This document shows, in pieces, positions 45,901 to 57,240 of a DNA stretch of 64,000 bases. The stretch is from Diplolepis rosae (lineage: Eukaryota; Arthropoda; Insecta; Hymenoptera; Diplolepididae): positions 62,001 through 126,000 of the forward strand of contig JAPYXD010000475.1 of assembly GCA_030998225.1 (NCBI GenBank), given 5' to 3'. Numbering within the stretch: the first letter of the stretch is position 1; every line of letters starts with the position of its first letter. Made by a program: the position numbers and the translations under genes. The notes below the pieces were generated by a model that had not been told where the DNA came from, ran no database searches, and saw only the letters and a program-made list of their open reading frames with translations.

Positions 45901-46294
45901 CCCAGGACATCCAGTAGGATTAAGGAACTATAATAAACACAATAAAGCGGTAACGTACTTTGTTGTTTTATTTTCTTTAAAAATAAATTGTATTTTTATT
46001 TATGTAAATTTTAACCGCTTGATTTGCACTTATGTGAAGCACCTTTCCCCTTTTCTCTTTCACAATTAAAAATGATGAAGCGTAGGCGCGTGTAGAATAC
46101 ACTCTCAGTCCGAGAGTAGAAGACCAACGAACCCACATAATAATAAACGAATTTAGCTAATATTTATATAAACTAAAATTCGGCAGTTTGGACGACCTCC
46201 GCGTACTCATTATACTAATGAATAAAATATATTAAGGGTAATTATTTTTACTTTTTATACATTTTATTCAAATTAATAATAGCCGTACGTAACA
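42961..46294 (-). mobile_element. Giant solo LTR, copy B, inverted
   Basis: Runs TGTTACGAGCG (42961) to CCGTACGTAACA (46294), the reverse complement of copy A. The direct duplication CTTTG stands at 42956-42960 and 46295-46299. It carries the composite foldback element at 43025-43555; without it the LTR is about 2.8 kb. Parts align with copy A on the 36971 side (ACTCTCAGTCCGAGAGT at 46102) and with copy C across most of 43660-46294. No coding domains. Confidence 0.8.
43025..43555 (+). mobile_element. Composite foldback MITE, copy 2
   Basis: Same two-unit structure as 487-1066, inside solo LTR B near its outer end. The core between the CTCGCAGGA arms is the shortest of the four copies, only about 40 bp. 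Confidence 0.85.
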
Positions 46295-46299
46295 CTTTG

Positions 46300-46961
46300 T
46301 ATCATGTTTGATCCCAGGGTATAATCCAGGAAAAAATTCTAAAAGGATCTTGATCAGTTCAAAAATGTCAAAATTTTACTTTTTTCTAATATATTTGTAT
46401 AAATTTGATATTTTTCCTTCAACTTGGGATCATTAATGGCAAAATTTTATTAACATTCATGTTATCATCGAAAAAGAATTTAACTTGTTTTTATAAAAAT
46501 TGAGACACTTTCACAATGGCTTAAGCAACAGGTGTCCAGGTAATTTTATCCTGAATAAATATTATTTTCGATTTGCTTTGTACCAAAAAAAAAAAATTTT
46601 TGCAAAACATATACAAAAAAGATGCTTGGTGCACCTAGAAAAGCAGCCTTGAGGACGTACATTTCCGACCAACGATTTATTATTGTACCTGGTTTCGTTC
46701 CACAAGCCCTACTTTTGTTCCTCAATCACTGCTTTTTTCCTTATGTTCGCTTGTATGCAGTGACAATATGGCTTATACTCTCCCAATGCACGTATTTGAC
46801 ACGCGACCAATGTTTTTGAGATGGCGTATAGTGCTGCTGCACAATCTACTATACTGATTTATTTGTTATTTAGCTTTATATCAAATTTGAAAACATAATG
46901 AAATCAATAAAAGACTTTATGTTTAAAATTGTATGCAAATCAGGGTACATTTCATATACAT
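46300..46961. other. Gap, nothing recognised
   Basis: No supported gene. A frame at 46622-46819 is open by chance. Confidence 0.5.
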
Positions 46962-47070
46962 TGTTACGTTAGAAACGTAACATTTCTCTTATTAAAGATT
47001 TCCTCTTTTTATGTAATGATTGGAAGAATCCTCTCTAAAGGATGAGGATATAGTCAGTAAATAAATGGAA
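46962..47070 (-). repeat. 3' end fragment of the 9203-type LTR, inverted
   Basis: The reverse complement carries AAAAAGAGGAAATCTTTAAT and ends in CTAACGTAACA, matching the last 90 bp of 9203-9728 and 18145-18884. Confidence 0.65.
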
Positions 47071-47544
47071 ATGATTAGATGAAAACGTCCATTGTAATAC
47101 AAAATTAATGACGAACAAGCACCATGGATTTTGGTAGTATCTATGGAATTAACAATAGTACAATAGCATTTACCGCCCCTAGCGAACCGGCTGAATGCTA
47201 GGTTTATGCTGCAGCGTAAACCTAGTGTAAAGTAGCAATATAACTCATTAAAGCGACAAAATAAGTATTTAACTTGTTTGTATTATTACTCTACGTTAAA
47301 ATTTAAAGTTGGTCCAGAAAGATTGACTGAGATAGAGAGCTTGAAGGATAAGCGCGTCAAGTCGTTTTAGTCAGTTCACGACGCACCTGGCGACTGGCCA
47401 GCCTTTGCGCTATTGTGTGTGTATTGTTGCTGTGTTCTGTGTAAAGATTCTTTGGTTATAAGATGTGTTGGTGGACTTACAATAATAAAAATGAAATAAT
47501 AAAATAATAATGAGTCTCAACTAGCTAATTTGGAAAATTAGTGC
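47071..47544. other. Gap, nothing recognised
   Basis: No supported gene. An imperfect hairpin TAGGTTTATGCTGCAG/CGTAAACCTA lies at about 47199-47222. Confidence 0.45.
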
Positions 47545-47815
47545 AAAAATCATGTCTAGTGGAGCAATTACTGTCGAGTTAGCAGCCTACGTAGCAGCTG
47601 ATTTATTTAATGAACGCTCACATTTATTATTATTTTTACTGAAATCTATTGGAGTGAATTTGAGCCATAATGCACACACATTTGCGGGAAAAAGTGACGT
47701 AGCACTAATTTCACGAAGGAAGATTGCTCCGCAGAAAACAACAAATTGCATTCTAGGAATACACAACTTCTGCAGAAGAGTTACTGTATGGGCCCGAAAT
47801 AGATGATCCAATGTA
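47545..47815 (+). pseudogene. Kolobok/Mutator-like transposase, C-terminal fragment 2
   Basis: The frame reads TVELAAYVAADLFNERSHL, then KSIGVNLSHNAHTFAGKSD, and after a shift ELLYGPEIDDPM. It follows the order seen at 6153-6680 (IANYLAVCIFNEG, MGITIGPEAHAFASKRD, GPMYGARIAD). No TTAA ends were located around it. Confidence 0.6.
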
Positions 47816-48723
47816 AGATGAAAAAAAAAATTTTCTTAGTGGAAATTCATGTTGAAACTTTAAACGAATTTTTCTCAAAATAACCTTTTTCAAGTCGGTG
47901 ACAAAAATTACTTAAAAAGTACTGAATCGATTTCTTTTAAATTTTGTAGCCTTTTTCAACACATAAAAATCTAGTCTTTGATCGATGATTTCTTTCTTTT
48001 AACAAATAATTTTTTTACACAGCCGAGAAACGATGGCATTTTTCAGTAAAAATCGATCGATTAAAGACTAGACAATCTTATAATTTAACTAAATCCGTAT
48101 CAATTTTATAATTCGGATGATCGAAACCATGTTTAGAAGAGGAGTCCTAAGCTAAGGCCTTGTGTATAATAAATTATAAATATTTTTTATTGGAAATGTA
48201 CTGAAAGTATGTTGAGAGTATGCACTTTAATATCATGAATAGTTCCTACAAAAAGGTTTTGTTGTCTCCTTGACAACAATTTTTTAAAAAGACCAATTTC
48301 TTTCATAAAAGCTTAGAAGATTTATATTTTTTAACTCTGAATTCAAATAATTCAACAACATATCAGCGTTTATTAACAGTTGAGAGGATTCTAAACTTTC
48401 TTTTAACTGGAGATGTAATAATTATAAGTCGGATTTGGATGTGACGTAATTATATGGGCTCATAATTTTTGGGTGCAATTAAGACGGTTTTAAAGGAAAT
48501 AGATTCCCGGTTACAATTCTATTCGGATCAAGATCAGATTTAAAATTTCATCGAATTATTGTCATGATTATTATAAAAAATCTATAAAAATAAAATAATT
48601 CCTACTTTTGCTATTGCGATGACTTTTTTTCCACACAATTCCACTTTTCCTGTTCTAACATTTCATTTTTTCCACGGTTTATGAATCTGTCACTTTTTGC
48701 TAGCAAAACTAGCATTTCAGTGT
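47816..48723. other. Gap, nothing recognised
   Basis: No supported gene in about 0.9 kb. Confidence 0.5.
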
Positions 48724-49328
48724 AATAGTATATTACGTGCCTAGGCGCACAATGAGGGTTATTGCGTGACGAGCGACAATGCTCGCAGGAGATCGAAGCC
48801 AAGGCGTAATTGAGACGTAGGTGAGGCGTAGTCGAGGTGTAGACGATGCGTAGTCGAGACGAAGCCGAGATGAAGCCGAGGCGCGATCAGTCCTGCGAAC
48901 ATTGTCGCGAGTCTCGTAATTTCCCGAATGTGTGCATTGGCACGTATTCTATTTTATGTGACTTCGGTGCGTATACGAGTTTTTATGCGTACACTCGAAT
49001 CTAATCTAGTATTGTAGTTGTTTGCGGCGCTAGTCATTACACTTGATATGTCACGACTAGTCCCGGCCATTTTGATTTTATCGATCTTGTGTAGTAGTAA
49101 TGGATTTTAGTAGACGCATGCGCAGTTCAAATGTACAAGGCTTTGCCAGTAAGGTGCTAACTGTACGAAGAAACAGAAGAATAAGAAGAAGATTGTGCTT
49201 TGTTTAATGGCTATGGGCGCATGCGCAGTTCAATTTTTACATTTCATTCCTCTGTAGAGCAATGTAATACATTGCGCTACTGTTAACTGTAGCGAAAAAA
49301 CGAGTTTGCGCGCCGGTGGCACATAAAT
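48724..49328 (-). mobile_element. Composite foldback MITE, copy 3 (inverted)
   Basis: The reverse complement of the 487-1066 type, from AATAGTATATTACGTGCC to GCGCCGGTGGCACATAAAT. It has the longest core, with several GTAGTCGAGGTGTAG-type units at 48800-48880. Confidence 0.85.
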
Positions 49329-50452
49329 TATATACACTTACACTACGTATTTGCTTCTGTGAAAATGTTGAAAAACGGTATTTTTTTCAAACGTAACGTC
49401 ATTCTGAAAATAACTTGTCTGAGTTAAATAAAAAAAATTGTTTACATGTAAGAAATCGATACTCGAAACATTTCTTCAGGATACAATTTTTGCTTAACTA
49501 TTCAATTTAAGAAAAAACGTGTCATAGTGGAAAATTTTCAATGTGAAATACTGAATTTTAGATGAAATATGTTATAATTTACTATAGATTGTATCCAACT
49601 TTACTATAACATATAATGAAGTTTCATATAATTTTTCGAATCTTTAGTATTTTGATTGCGAAGAGTTTCCAGTCCACTAGAAATAATTACCATTATACCT
49701 CGATTTTCCGAAGATTCTTAATATTTTCTAGAATTATCATTATTAAAAAAAACATATATTGCTATACAAAGTTTCTCCGTATATGTTACTGTTGTTGATG
49801 AAGTAAAATATTTTTATTAATGTTTTTCCGTCAACTTATTACATTATCGTGCAACTTTGATATACTTGTAGACTAGCTAAAACATATGAAATTAAAGCAA
49901 AGAATGATATCCAAGCAAATATTCTAGATGAAAGTTTCTGGTGCGGCTTGTTGAGTTTGCACAAAATAGTGTGCTCCTACTGTAAAATGGATAATAATAT
50001 TGTAGGGCGGTCATTGTATTTTGAGTTTGGTGCCAAAAGCCTTTTTTGAGATTAAAGCATGTTTTGAGGAAAGACTCCCGAAATCACCTATATCCAAACA
50101 AGAAAGTGAATTAATCCAGAAGCAGCTATAGAAAAGGAATAGTATGTTCCATTCCGAGTAATGCATATTATTTTTCACAAATACTATATTGAAAATCCGA
50201 TTTTCAGTACCTGTAGAGCGGGGCGAAACAAGGTGTTTCAACCCTAGGGTTGAAAACACTTATATGGAGAAGAAAGTGACCAAGCGACGGATGTTTATGT
50301 GGAATTTTCGGATTTCAAAGAACAAACAGGTGTCTTCGTCAAGCCTCTCTTGCGAAAAAGCATTTGAAAATTAGATTCTGTCACGTGTTGGAGAAGTAAT
50401 CCTTTCGATTCTGCTTCAAGTTCCGTTGCATCTGATATATTATTTATTTCAG
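49329..50452. other. AT-rich gap, nothing recognised
   Basis: No supported gene in about 1.1 kb. Confidence 0.5.
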
Positions 50453-50790
50453 CTTCTACTGTCGCGACTGAAAGAACTTTCAGTAAATACGGCAACGTGA
50501 ATACGAATAAACGGAATAGATTAACAGCTGAAAGAGCTGAAAGATTAACATACATAGCCCACAATTTAAAGCTTGATGACGAACCAAAGCCAATTCAACT
50601 TAGAGAAAAGGATACGTATAAGGGGAAACGATTAATCTTCGTAACTCCATGGAATGAAAAAGAATTCCAGGATATAGAAGAGAATCTTGAATTACTTGAT
50701 GAAGACGAGTTTTGCGAAGCCAATGATGACAACTATAGCGACAAAGATGCCGATTTAGATTCTGATCTCGATTACGATACAGTTTACTGA
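50453..50790 (+). pseudogene. hAT transposase C-terminal (dimerisation) fragment
   Basis: The frame reads STVATERTFSKYGNVNTNKR, then NRLTAERAERLTYIAHNLKL and an acidic tail. The block with ERxFSxxG...RNRLTxER is the hAT C-terminal dimerisation signature. Upstream catalytic regions are absent, and a frame change separates the start from weak hAT-like sequence at 50420-50455. The frame ends at TGA 50788-50790. It could be the last exon of a domesticated gene, but nothing supports that. Confidence 0.75.
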
Positions 50791-51202
50791 AGTTTTATTT
50801 CTAACGGTAATTTTAGCTTGTTGAATATTTTTAAAAACAAATGTTTAAAACATTTTCGCCTTATGCGGCTAAGAGAGTCTATTTAAAAAATTTATAGTTG
50901 GTAATATTTTAAAGAGTTCGTTGATTATTTTTTAAAAAATCTATATTTAATTAAGAAAATAAATATACCTAGTTTATCTATTTTGAATTAACAATTTACG
51001 ACTTTAGTATTTTATATTTTTATGTAGCTTATAAAGAGGTTAGACTGAAAAACTGAAATTTATGCTTTGCAACAATACAAATGTTTTATAATACAGTTAT
51101 TTTATGTAACTTGTAAAGAGACTGACATGAGAACTTGAAACTTATGTTGTAAGGTGACATGTTTGATAACATGTCTGCTATTATATTGACCCAAAATTCA
51201 CA
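50791..51202. other. AT-rich gap
   Basis: No gene. GTGACATGTTTGATAAC at 51154-51170 recurs in direct orientation at 52456-52472 beside the other palindrome arm. Confidence 0.5.
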
Positions 51203-53111
51203 GAATTTTTGTTAATTTCTCATTTTTTTTGGCATTGGGTCAGTTTCTTTTTATTTTCTTCTATTAAAATTATCAATGTTATTTATAATAAAAACGCAAA
51301 AAATAGAAGGCAAACTTTTCGGCCACCCATTGGGGCTCTCTTCAATGCCATAAATTGAAAGATTAATTCAAAGATTTTAGTAAAAGATAGTTAAAATAAG
51401 GATAATCATAAAACTCAAAAACTTATCTCATCGCTTGCAATTCAAAATGAAGAAGTCCAGTAAGCAAAAACACGAATTGGAAAAAATATGTAGAATTCAC
51501 TGTATATAGAAAACCGGATAAAATTAACAAAAAATTTGGAAATTCGTAAACAGGTCGGAAATTTTTGTTAGCTTTTTTTTTTTTATAAAGAAGGATGCCC
51601 AATTGGTTATTGATAATAAAACGCGAACAGTTTTCAATTTTGAAAACTTTTCCCAAGGACTTTGCTACCGGAATCTCTCAACGATCGCTCAAAACTGTTT
51701 TAAAAACCGACTCGGGACATGCTGCTTTGCTGACTGACAATTTTTTTTTTAAAAGCTATCCTGAGAGGTTCGTTTCCTCCTTGAAGAAGACTAGTGTCCT
51801 AAACCCAGTCAAGAAATTCGAGACTGTTATGGTGATTTTCACGAGAGGACGAAAGTGTGTATTTTTGAAGAAAAAGATTTTGTATATCAGTTTTCCGGAC
51901 AATTCATATTATATTGAATTTGCAAGCAAGGCTTTACAGAATTATAAATTATTATCATATCTATGTATGTCGTTTTACTCAATATTATTTGAGTATTTAA
52001 AGAATTTGAAATCTTTCTGTGGGAAAAAAGACGCTTTCGACGATTTCAAATTCTTTAAATTTGAATTTAATCTGCATTTATTTGCGATATAAGAGTTTGA
52101 AATTGTCTACGAGGACACCTGTCGGCAACGTATCCTATCTGATATGCGACTAGTGATTCTCCGATAATGTAGGCAATGGCAGAAATTTCAAACTCAACTA
52201 ATTAATTTGAAATTATTTGAGTATGTTCAGACATGAAAAAAAATGGAGAGTTGTTTTTTCCTGAATTTAGTTTTATTCTGAGATATTTTGAAAAAATAAT
52301 AATAAACCCATGTTTAAAAATTTTGTTTAAATTTTAGTATTCGTGATATTAAGCATCACATTTAAAAGTATATTTGAATTTAATTTGTTCTGAAAATAGT
52401 CAGAACCATGAGATATTCCACCTTTGTTTTGAATATGCCATTTTTAAATTGTACAGTGACATGTTTGATAACAACCGTCTCGAATTTCTTGACTGGGTTT
52501 AGGACAATAGCCTTCTTCAAGGAGGAAAAGAACCTCTCAGGATAGCTTTTTAAAAAAAATTGTCAGTCTGCAAAGTAGCAGAGTAGTCTCGAATCGGTTT
52601 TTAAAACAGTTAAGATGGATCCTTGAGAGACTCCGGTAACAAAGTCCTTGGGAAAAGTTTTCAGAATTGAAAACTGTTCGCGTTTTATTATCAATAACCA
52701 ATTGGGCATCCTTCTTTATAAAAAAAAAGCCAACAAAAATTTCCGGCCTGTTTACGAATTTCCAAATTTTTTGTTTATTTTATCCGGTTTTCTATATACA
52801 GTGAATTCTACATATTTTTTCCAATTCGTGTTTTTGCTTACTGGACTTCTTCATTTTGAATTGCAAGAGATGAGATAAGTTTTTGAGTTTTATGATTATC
52901 CTTATTTTAACTATCTTCTACATTTTTATCTTTTACAAAAATCTTTGAATTCATCTTTTAATTTATGGCACTAAAGAGGGCCCCCATATGTGAAAAAAAG
53001 TTTTTCTTCTCTTTTTTGCGTTTTTATTATAAATAACATTGATAATTTTAATAGGAGAAAATAAAAAGGAACTGACCCAATGCCACAAAAAAGGGAAATT
53101 AACAAAAATTC
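51203..53111. repeat. Large palindrome, about 0.63-kb arms
   Basis: 51203-51824 and 52477-53111 are inverted copies around a spacer of about 650 bp. Each arm encodes the same short frame (MGKVFxIENCSRFIINNQLG), on opposite strands. The spacer includes a second small palindrome at about 51995-52066 (TTAAAGAATTTGAAATC and its complement). Arms differ at scattered bases and small indels. It resembles a foldback transposon or an inverted duplication. No recognised protein. Confidence 0.8.
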
Positions 53112-53186
53112 TTCAATCCTATGCTTTGTTACAATGTAGATGTTTTCAATTCAGTAAAACATTTATATATAACAAAAATATGTATA

Positions 53187-53322
53187 AGGGGCCGTTCACA
53201 TAATATGTCACGCCTTTTTCATTTGTTTAAAAAGAGATAAGAATAAAATTGTCGTGAAGTTGACAACGACAAAGCTACATAAACAAAAGAAAAGTAGAGT
53301 TACGTATTATTTGAACAGCCCC
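53187..53322. mobile_element. Short TIR MITE, 136 bp
   Basis: AGGGGCCGTTCACATAATA and the inverted AGGGGCTGTTCAAATAATA form the ends. Non-coding. The target duplication is unclear; TA or ATA are possible. Confidence 0.65.
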
Positions 53323-53784
53323 TAATATGTTCTATGTCTTCTATTACATCTCAAGAAAATAAACTATATACTTTATTCATAATATTTGTAGTATTTAATG
53401 TTCATGCCATGAAGCTCCTTTTTAGAAAAATTAATATCTGCTCAACTTTCAGAAGAAGCGAAAACTAAGCCAGTCCTTGTTGTTAAAATTGTAAAGTAGG
53501 AATTATTTAGTAATAACTATAATCAATTATTATGTTAATAATAAAAATGAGAATTTATATCAACTGAATTATTCAAAAAATATTGCTCCATAGAAAATCC
53601 TTCTCATATGCATAAGATCTCTGTGATTCTTCCACGCGATATAAGAAACTTTTGGTTAAGCGTATGCACTTCCGGAAATATTTCCTAATATTGCCTGGGG
53701 CACTGAAACTTCTTCTTTCCTATTGGCTTCTTGCTTCTAGGAGCAAATTGCCAGAACAACCATGTGGGGATCAAATAGTTAGTT
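53323..53784. other. Gap, nothing recognised
   Basis: No supported gene. Confidence 0.5.
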
Positions 53785-54198
53785 TTTTTTTCTTTCTTTT
53801 CTTTCGTAAGGAGGAAAAATGTCGAAATCTTTTATAGACGTTGTACAGGACTCTCCTAGGACGGGTCTAGGCATACCTGTTAAAACCAAAAAAACCCCCT
53901 CTCTCGAACCAATACACCGCTCGCGGAACTGCCTTTCGGCTTTAAACTTCGCAGGCAGTTGGTTCCAGCTTAAAGTTGCGTACGACGAATGACTCGGTAA
54001 GCATCCATATCTGTTCAGACTGGAGCACATGAGACCACCGTGTCAGGAGTAAGTTGTGCGCCCACTGCCCGAGCGACAGCCTCTCGTTCCGCGCCCCACC
54101 TGGCACAGACAAAGAGTGTGTGCTCTGCATTTTCCACAAGGGAACCGCAGTAGCGACAGGACTCATCGTCTCTTTTCTTAAAGTGCTTCAGGTAAGCA
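53785..54198 (-). pseudogene. R1-clade RT C-terminus and 3' UTR
   Basis: NAYLKHFKKRDDESCRYCG and ENAEHTLFVCARWG give the C-terminal Cys/His motif, then a frameshifted end and the 3' UTR. Continues the RT at 58033-59108 across the insertion. Confidence 0.8.
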
Positions 54199-56070
54199 TT
54201 AACCATTTAAGTGCCGGGAGCCGATATATCGGCTCCTGCTACACTGGCGAGAAGTGCCAAAGTCGATATATCGGCCCGCGCCTCGTAGCGCTTTACTATT
54301 CGCATTGCGGGAGAAATAATCCAAATAAATTTGTAATACGTTATAGATGATCTAATTTCATTATGAATGTTACGTACGGCTATTATTAATTTAAATAAAA
54401 TGCATAAAAAGTAAAAAAAAACAATTACCCTTAATATATTTTATTTATTAGTATAATGAGTACGCGGAGGTCATCCAAACTGCCGAATTTAGTTAATATA
54501 AATATTAGCTAAATTCGTTTATTATTATGTGGGGTCGCTGGTCTTCTACTCTCGGACTGAGAGTGTATTCTACACGCCTACGCTTATCACTTTTAATTTT
54601 GAATGAAAGAAAATGGGAAAAGGTGCTTCAAATAATTTCGAATCAAGTGGCTAAAATTCACATAAATAAAAAAGACAATACGTTCTGGCTGCTGAAGTCC
54701 TGGAGATCCGGGCCAAATTCGATTTGAGATTGTCGTGGTTCCAAAAAGGAACCACCCTTGTCCTTTACTTGGACCATATAGTTTTAAGGTGAGAAAGAAA
54801 TGGATAGCTTTGAACTAGAAGGGAGGCAGTACTTTTAAATTGCCTGTCCTTCGCCACTCCTGTCTCACAATAAACCTATTTCTGGTTATAAGGAAATAAC
54901 TCCTCATCGGTTTGAGATTCGACGAGATGTAGATTTCCTTAGCTAGTTAGTATTTAACTAGCTAGGTTTTCAACGCCAGGTTGTACACGCACAGTTAACT
55001 CTCGCGGCTAACCGACCACAGACGCACTCAAAATATTATTTCAGCGCGAAGCGTAGTGGTAACAATTTTACTTGTATAATTTTTTAGCGCGACAACCCCG
55101 TGAACGGCTTTCGTCGGAGGAAAGATTATAGAAGTATTTACGTCCGCCCAGGTACAATCCCCAATTTGTGGCCCTGGCTAGGCCTTTTTACGAATCTAAG
55201 TCAACTATCCAGGTGATAGGACGTACTTGTTCCGAACCGCGGACGGGCAAAGTAGAAAAACTACATTCTCTACTGTCCGAGTAGTTCTGGTTAGTACCAG
55301 GTTGCTCGAGTAACTGCAAATTTGATTGAATTTAGATTTGCCTCAAAGACTCGTATCGATGATGCTTAGGTGGGGTATTTCGATGATTTTGGGATTTTTC
55401 TGGGTGGCCTGATTTTTGGAAGGAGTTCATGCTGATCGGTAATTTTGCAATTACCGATTGCCTAAATACTTGGTGGCCTACTTGTTATTACTTGTTGCCT
55501 AATTACTTGATAGCCTACTTGTCATTACCTGTTGCAAAGTGAAATTTGTGATGAAATGGTTATTTCTGATGTAGTTTATATTTTTGGATCATGTTTCATG
55601 ACACCAATAAATCAAATATCGATGTAAAATGATTAAATCGATTCCTTTCATTATTAATTCTGGATTCTGACACCTTAAGTATTTTTCATAATTAAAAAAA
55701 AACAATGGTTCAGATCCTTTTCAGGATTAGGATCCTTCCTATGGAAAAACTAAACATCATTGATACTTGTGTTTGAGGGATTTTCCACGTTCTGAGTCTG
55801 ATTTTAATGTATTCTTCTCTCACAGCGTAGCCAGATAGAGCTGAAAAATGACAATGTGCGCTTGCGTACTATTTTTAAATATTACGATTCTTAAATTTAT
55901 CTCTTTAAGACTTGCGTTCTCCTTCTTGCTTTTACTTTCCAGTCATCTGAATCCTGTGCCAATTTATAATATTTTCCTATAGTTTACATTTATTTAGAAA
56001 TAGTATGAATGAAAATTTTGAAGAATTCGCGTTGTTTTGTAGTTCTAAGCTATATATATATACATATATA

Positions 56071-57240
56071 TATCGATACCCACGTTCTAATATGTCGTAT
56101 CCCACAAAATTTGAGAAATTGACTTTTTTTGAAAAATGGATTAATAATAATGTTTTACAGCTTATATTATAATCTTGTGAGTCAAATTGTTTATTTAATA
56201 TTTTTAAATAAATATTCTAATATGTCGTATCCCACATGCCGATTTTCACGAATTCTAATATGTCGTATCCCACATCCATTGGTTAAGTCAGCGCCAGCGA
56301 TGTGACAGTCAATTTTTATTTTGTGATTAGTCTTAAGTTTATTTTGAGAAATTATTTAATAAAATGAGTAAGAAGGCAATTGCAAATAATATTTTTACAA
56401 CTCCAATTAAATCTAGAGCATCCGCTGAAACCTCTGTTTGTAGATCGATTAAAAAGAACTAAAAGTAAATGGCAACAATTACAGGCATTAAAAAAAGTGT
56501 TGCTGAGAGATACACACTGCTTCTATGATAATATAAAATATATTGATGATACTGACTCTGCTTCTGACCAATCTCCATCAATAAAAAATTTGGAAGCCGA
56601 GAGTAAAAATATAGTTAAGGTAACTGAAAAGACTAAGAGTAAGAAACGAAAAGCTAATCAAGTTAATCTTGGTGTTAAAAGCAAAGTACTGCGTACTAAT
56701 AATAGATTTAAAAAACCTGAAGATAATGATATTAATTATAAAAAAAATTGTGATAATACCAGACGAAAGAGGACAAGAAATTTTCAACAATCTCAGCAAG
56801 AAAATGTACCTGAAGTAAAAAAAAAAAAAATTAAGAGTACTTAAAGTGAAAAAAAAAATGTTTTAAGCAATATTAAAGATAGTCAAAATAAAATTTATCA
56901 ATAATGTTATATTATAATAATTATGAATTAAACAATACAAAATAAGAAAGAAAAATGTTATGTATGGGATGAAACAATATTTAATTATAAAACGATTAAA
57001 TCAATTTTCTTTCTAAAATACATTTTAAGTTTTTCTTCTTGCGTAACCCACATAAATATCATAAAATTTATTTAAAAAATAATTTTTTTTGATTTAATTA
57101 TTATTATTTATGCATTTTTATGAACGTATAAAACAAAAATTTGTTTACATTTATTTATTTGTGCTAGCAAGACGTTTTTATCGTTTCCTGAAAAATTTTC
57201 CAAATGTGGGATACGACATATTAGAACGTGGGTATCGATA
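56071..57240 (+). mobile_element. 1170-bp DNA transposon with 36-bp perfect TIRs
   Basis: TATCGATACCCACGTTCT at 56071 and its full complement at 57240 begin a perfect 36-bp inverted repeat. The 22-bp end motif TTCTAATATGTCGTATCC... occurs again in direct orientation at 56215-56236 and 56253-56274. The related LTR copy B has only a (TA)n run at about 44306-44320, so the site is empty there. The exact end is ambiguous by a few bases because the target is (TA)n. It contains one ORF (next entry). Confidence 0.85.
56364..56844 (+). pseudogene. Lysine-rich protein of unknown function inside the transposon
   Basis: An ATG at 56364 (MSKKAIANNIF) opens a frame that stops after 32 codons; the overlapping frame from 56380 continues for 154 codons (KWQQLQALKKVLLRDTH, then a very basic C-terminal half with KSKKRKANQ, RRKRTRN and KKKKIK). 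The two probably form one protein broken by a frameshift near 56400. The basic clusters suggest nuclear localisation and DNA binding. There is no visible DDE triad. It may be a remnant DNA-binding part of the transposase or an accessory protein. Unrecognised. Confidence 0.5.

Noticed and set aside
51423..52878. Two nearly identical ORFs (51423-51656 minus, 52648-52878 plus) as a conserved duplicated gene
   Set aside because: They are the two arms of the palindrome, and the identity follows from the DNA inversion.
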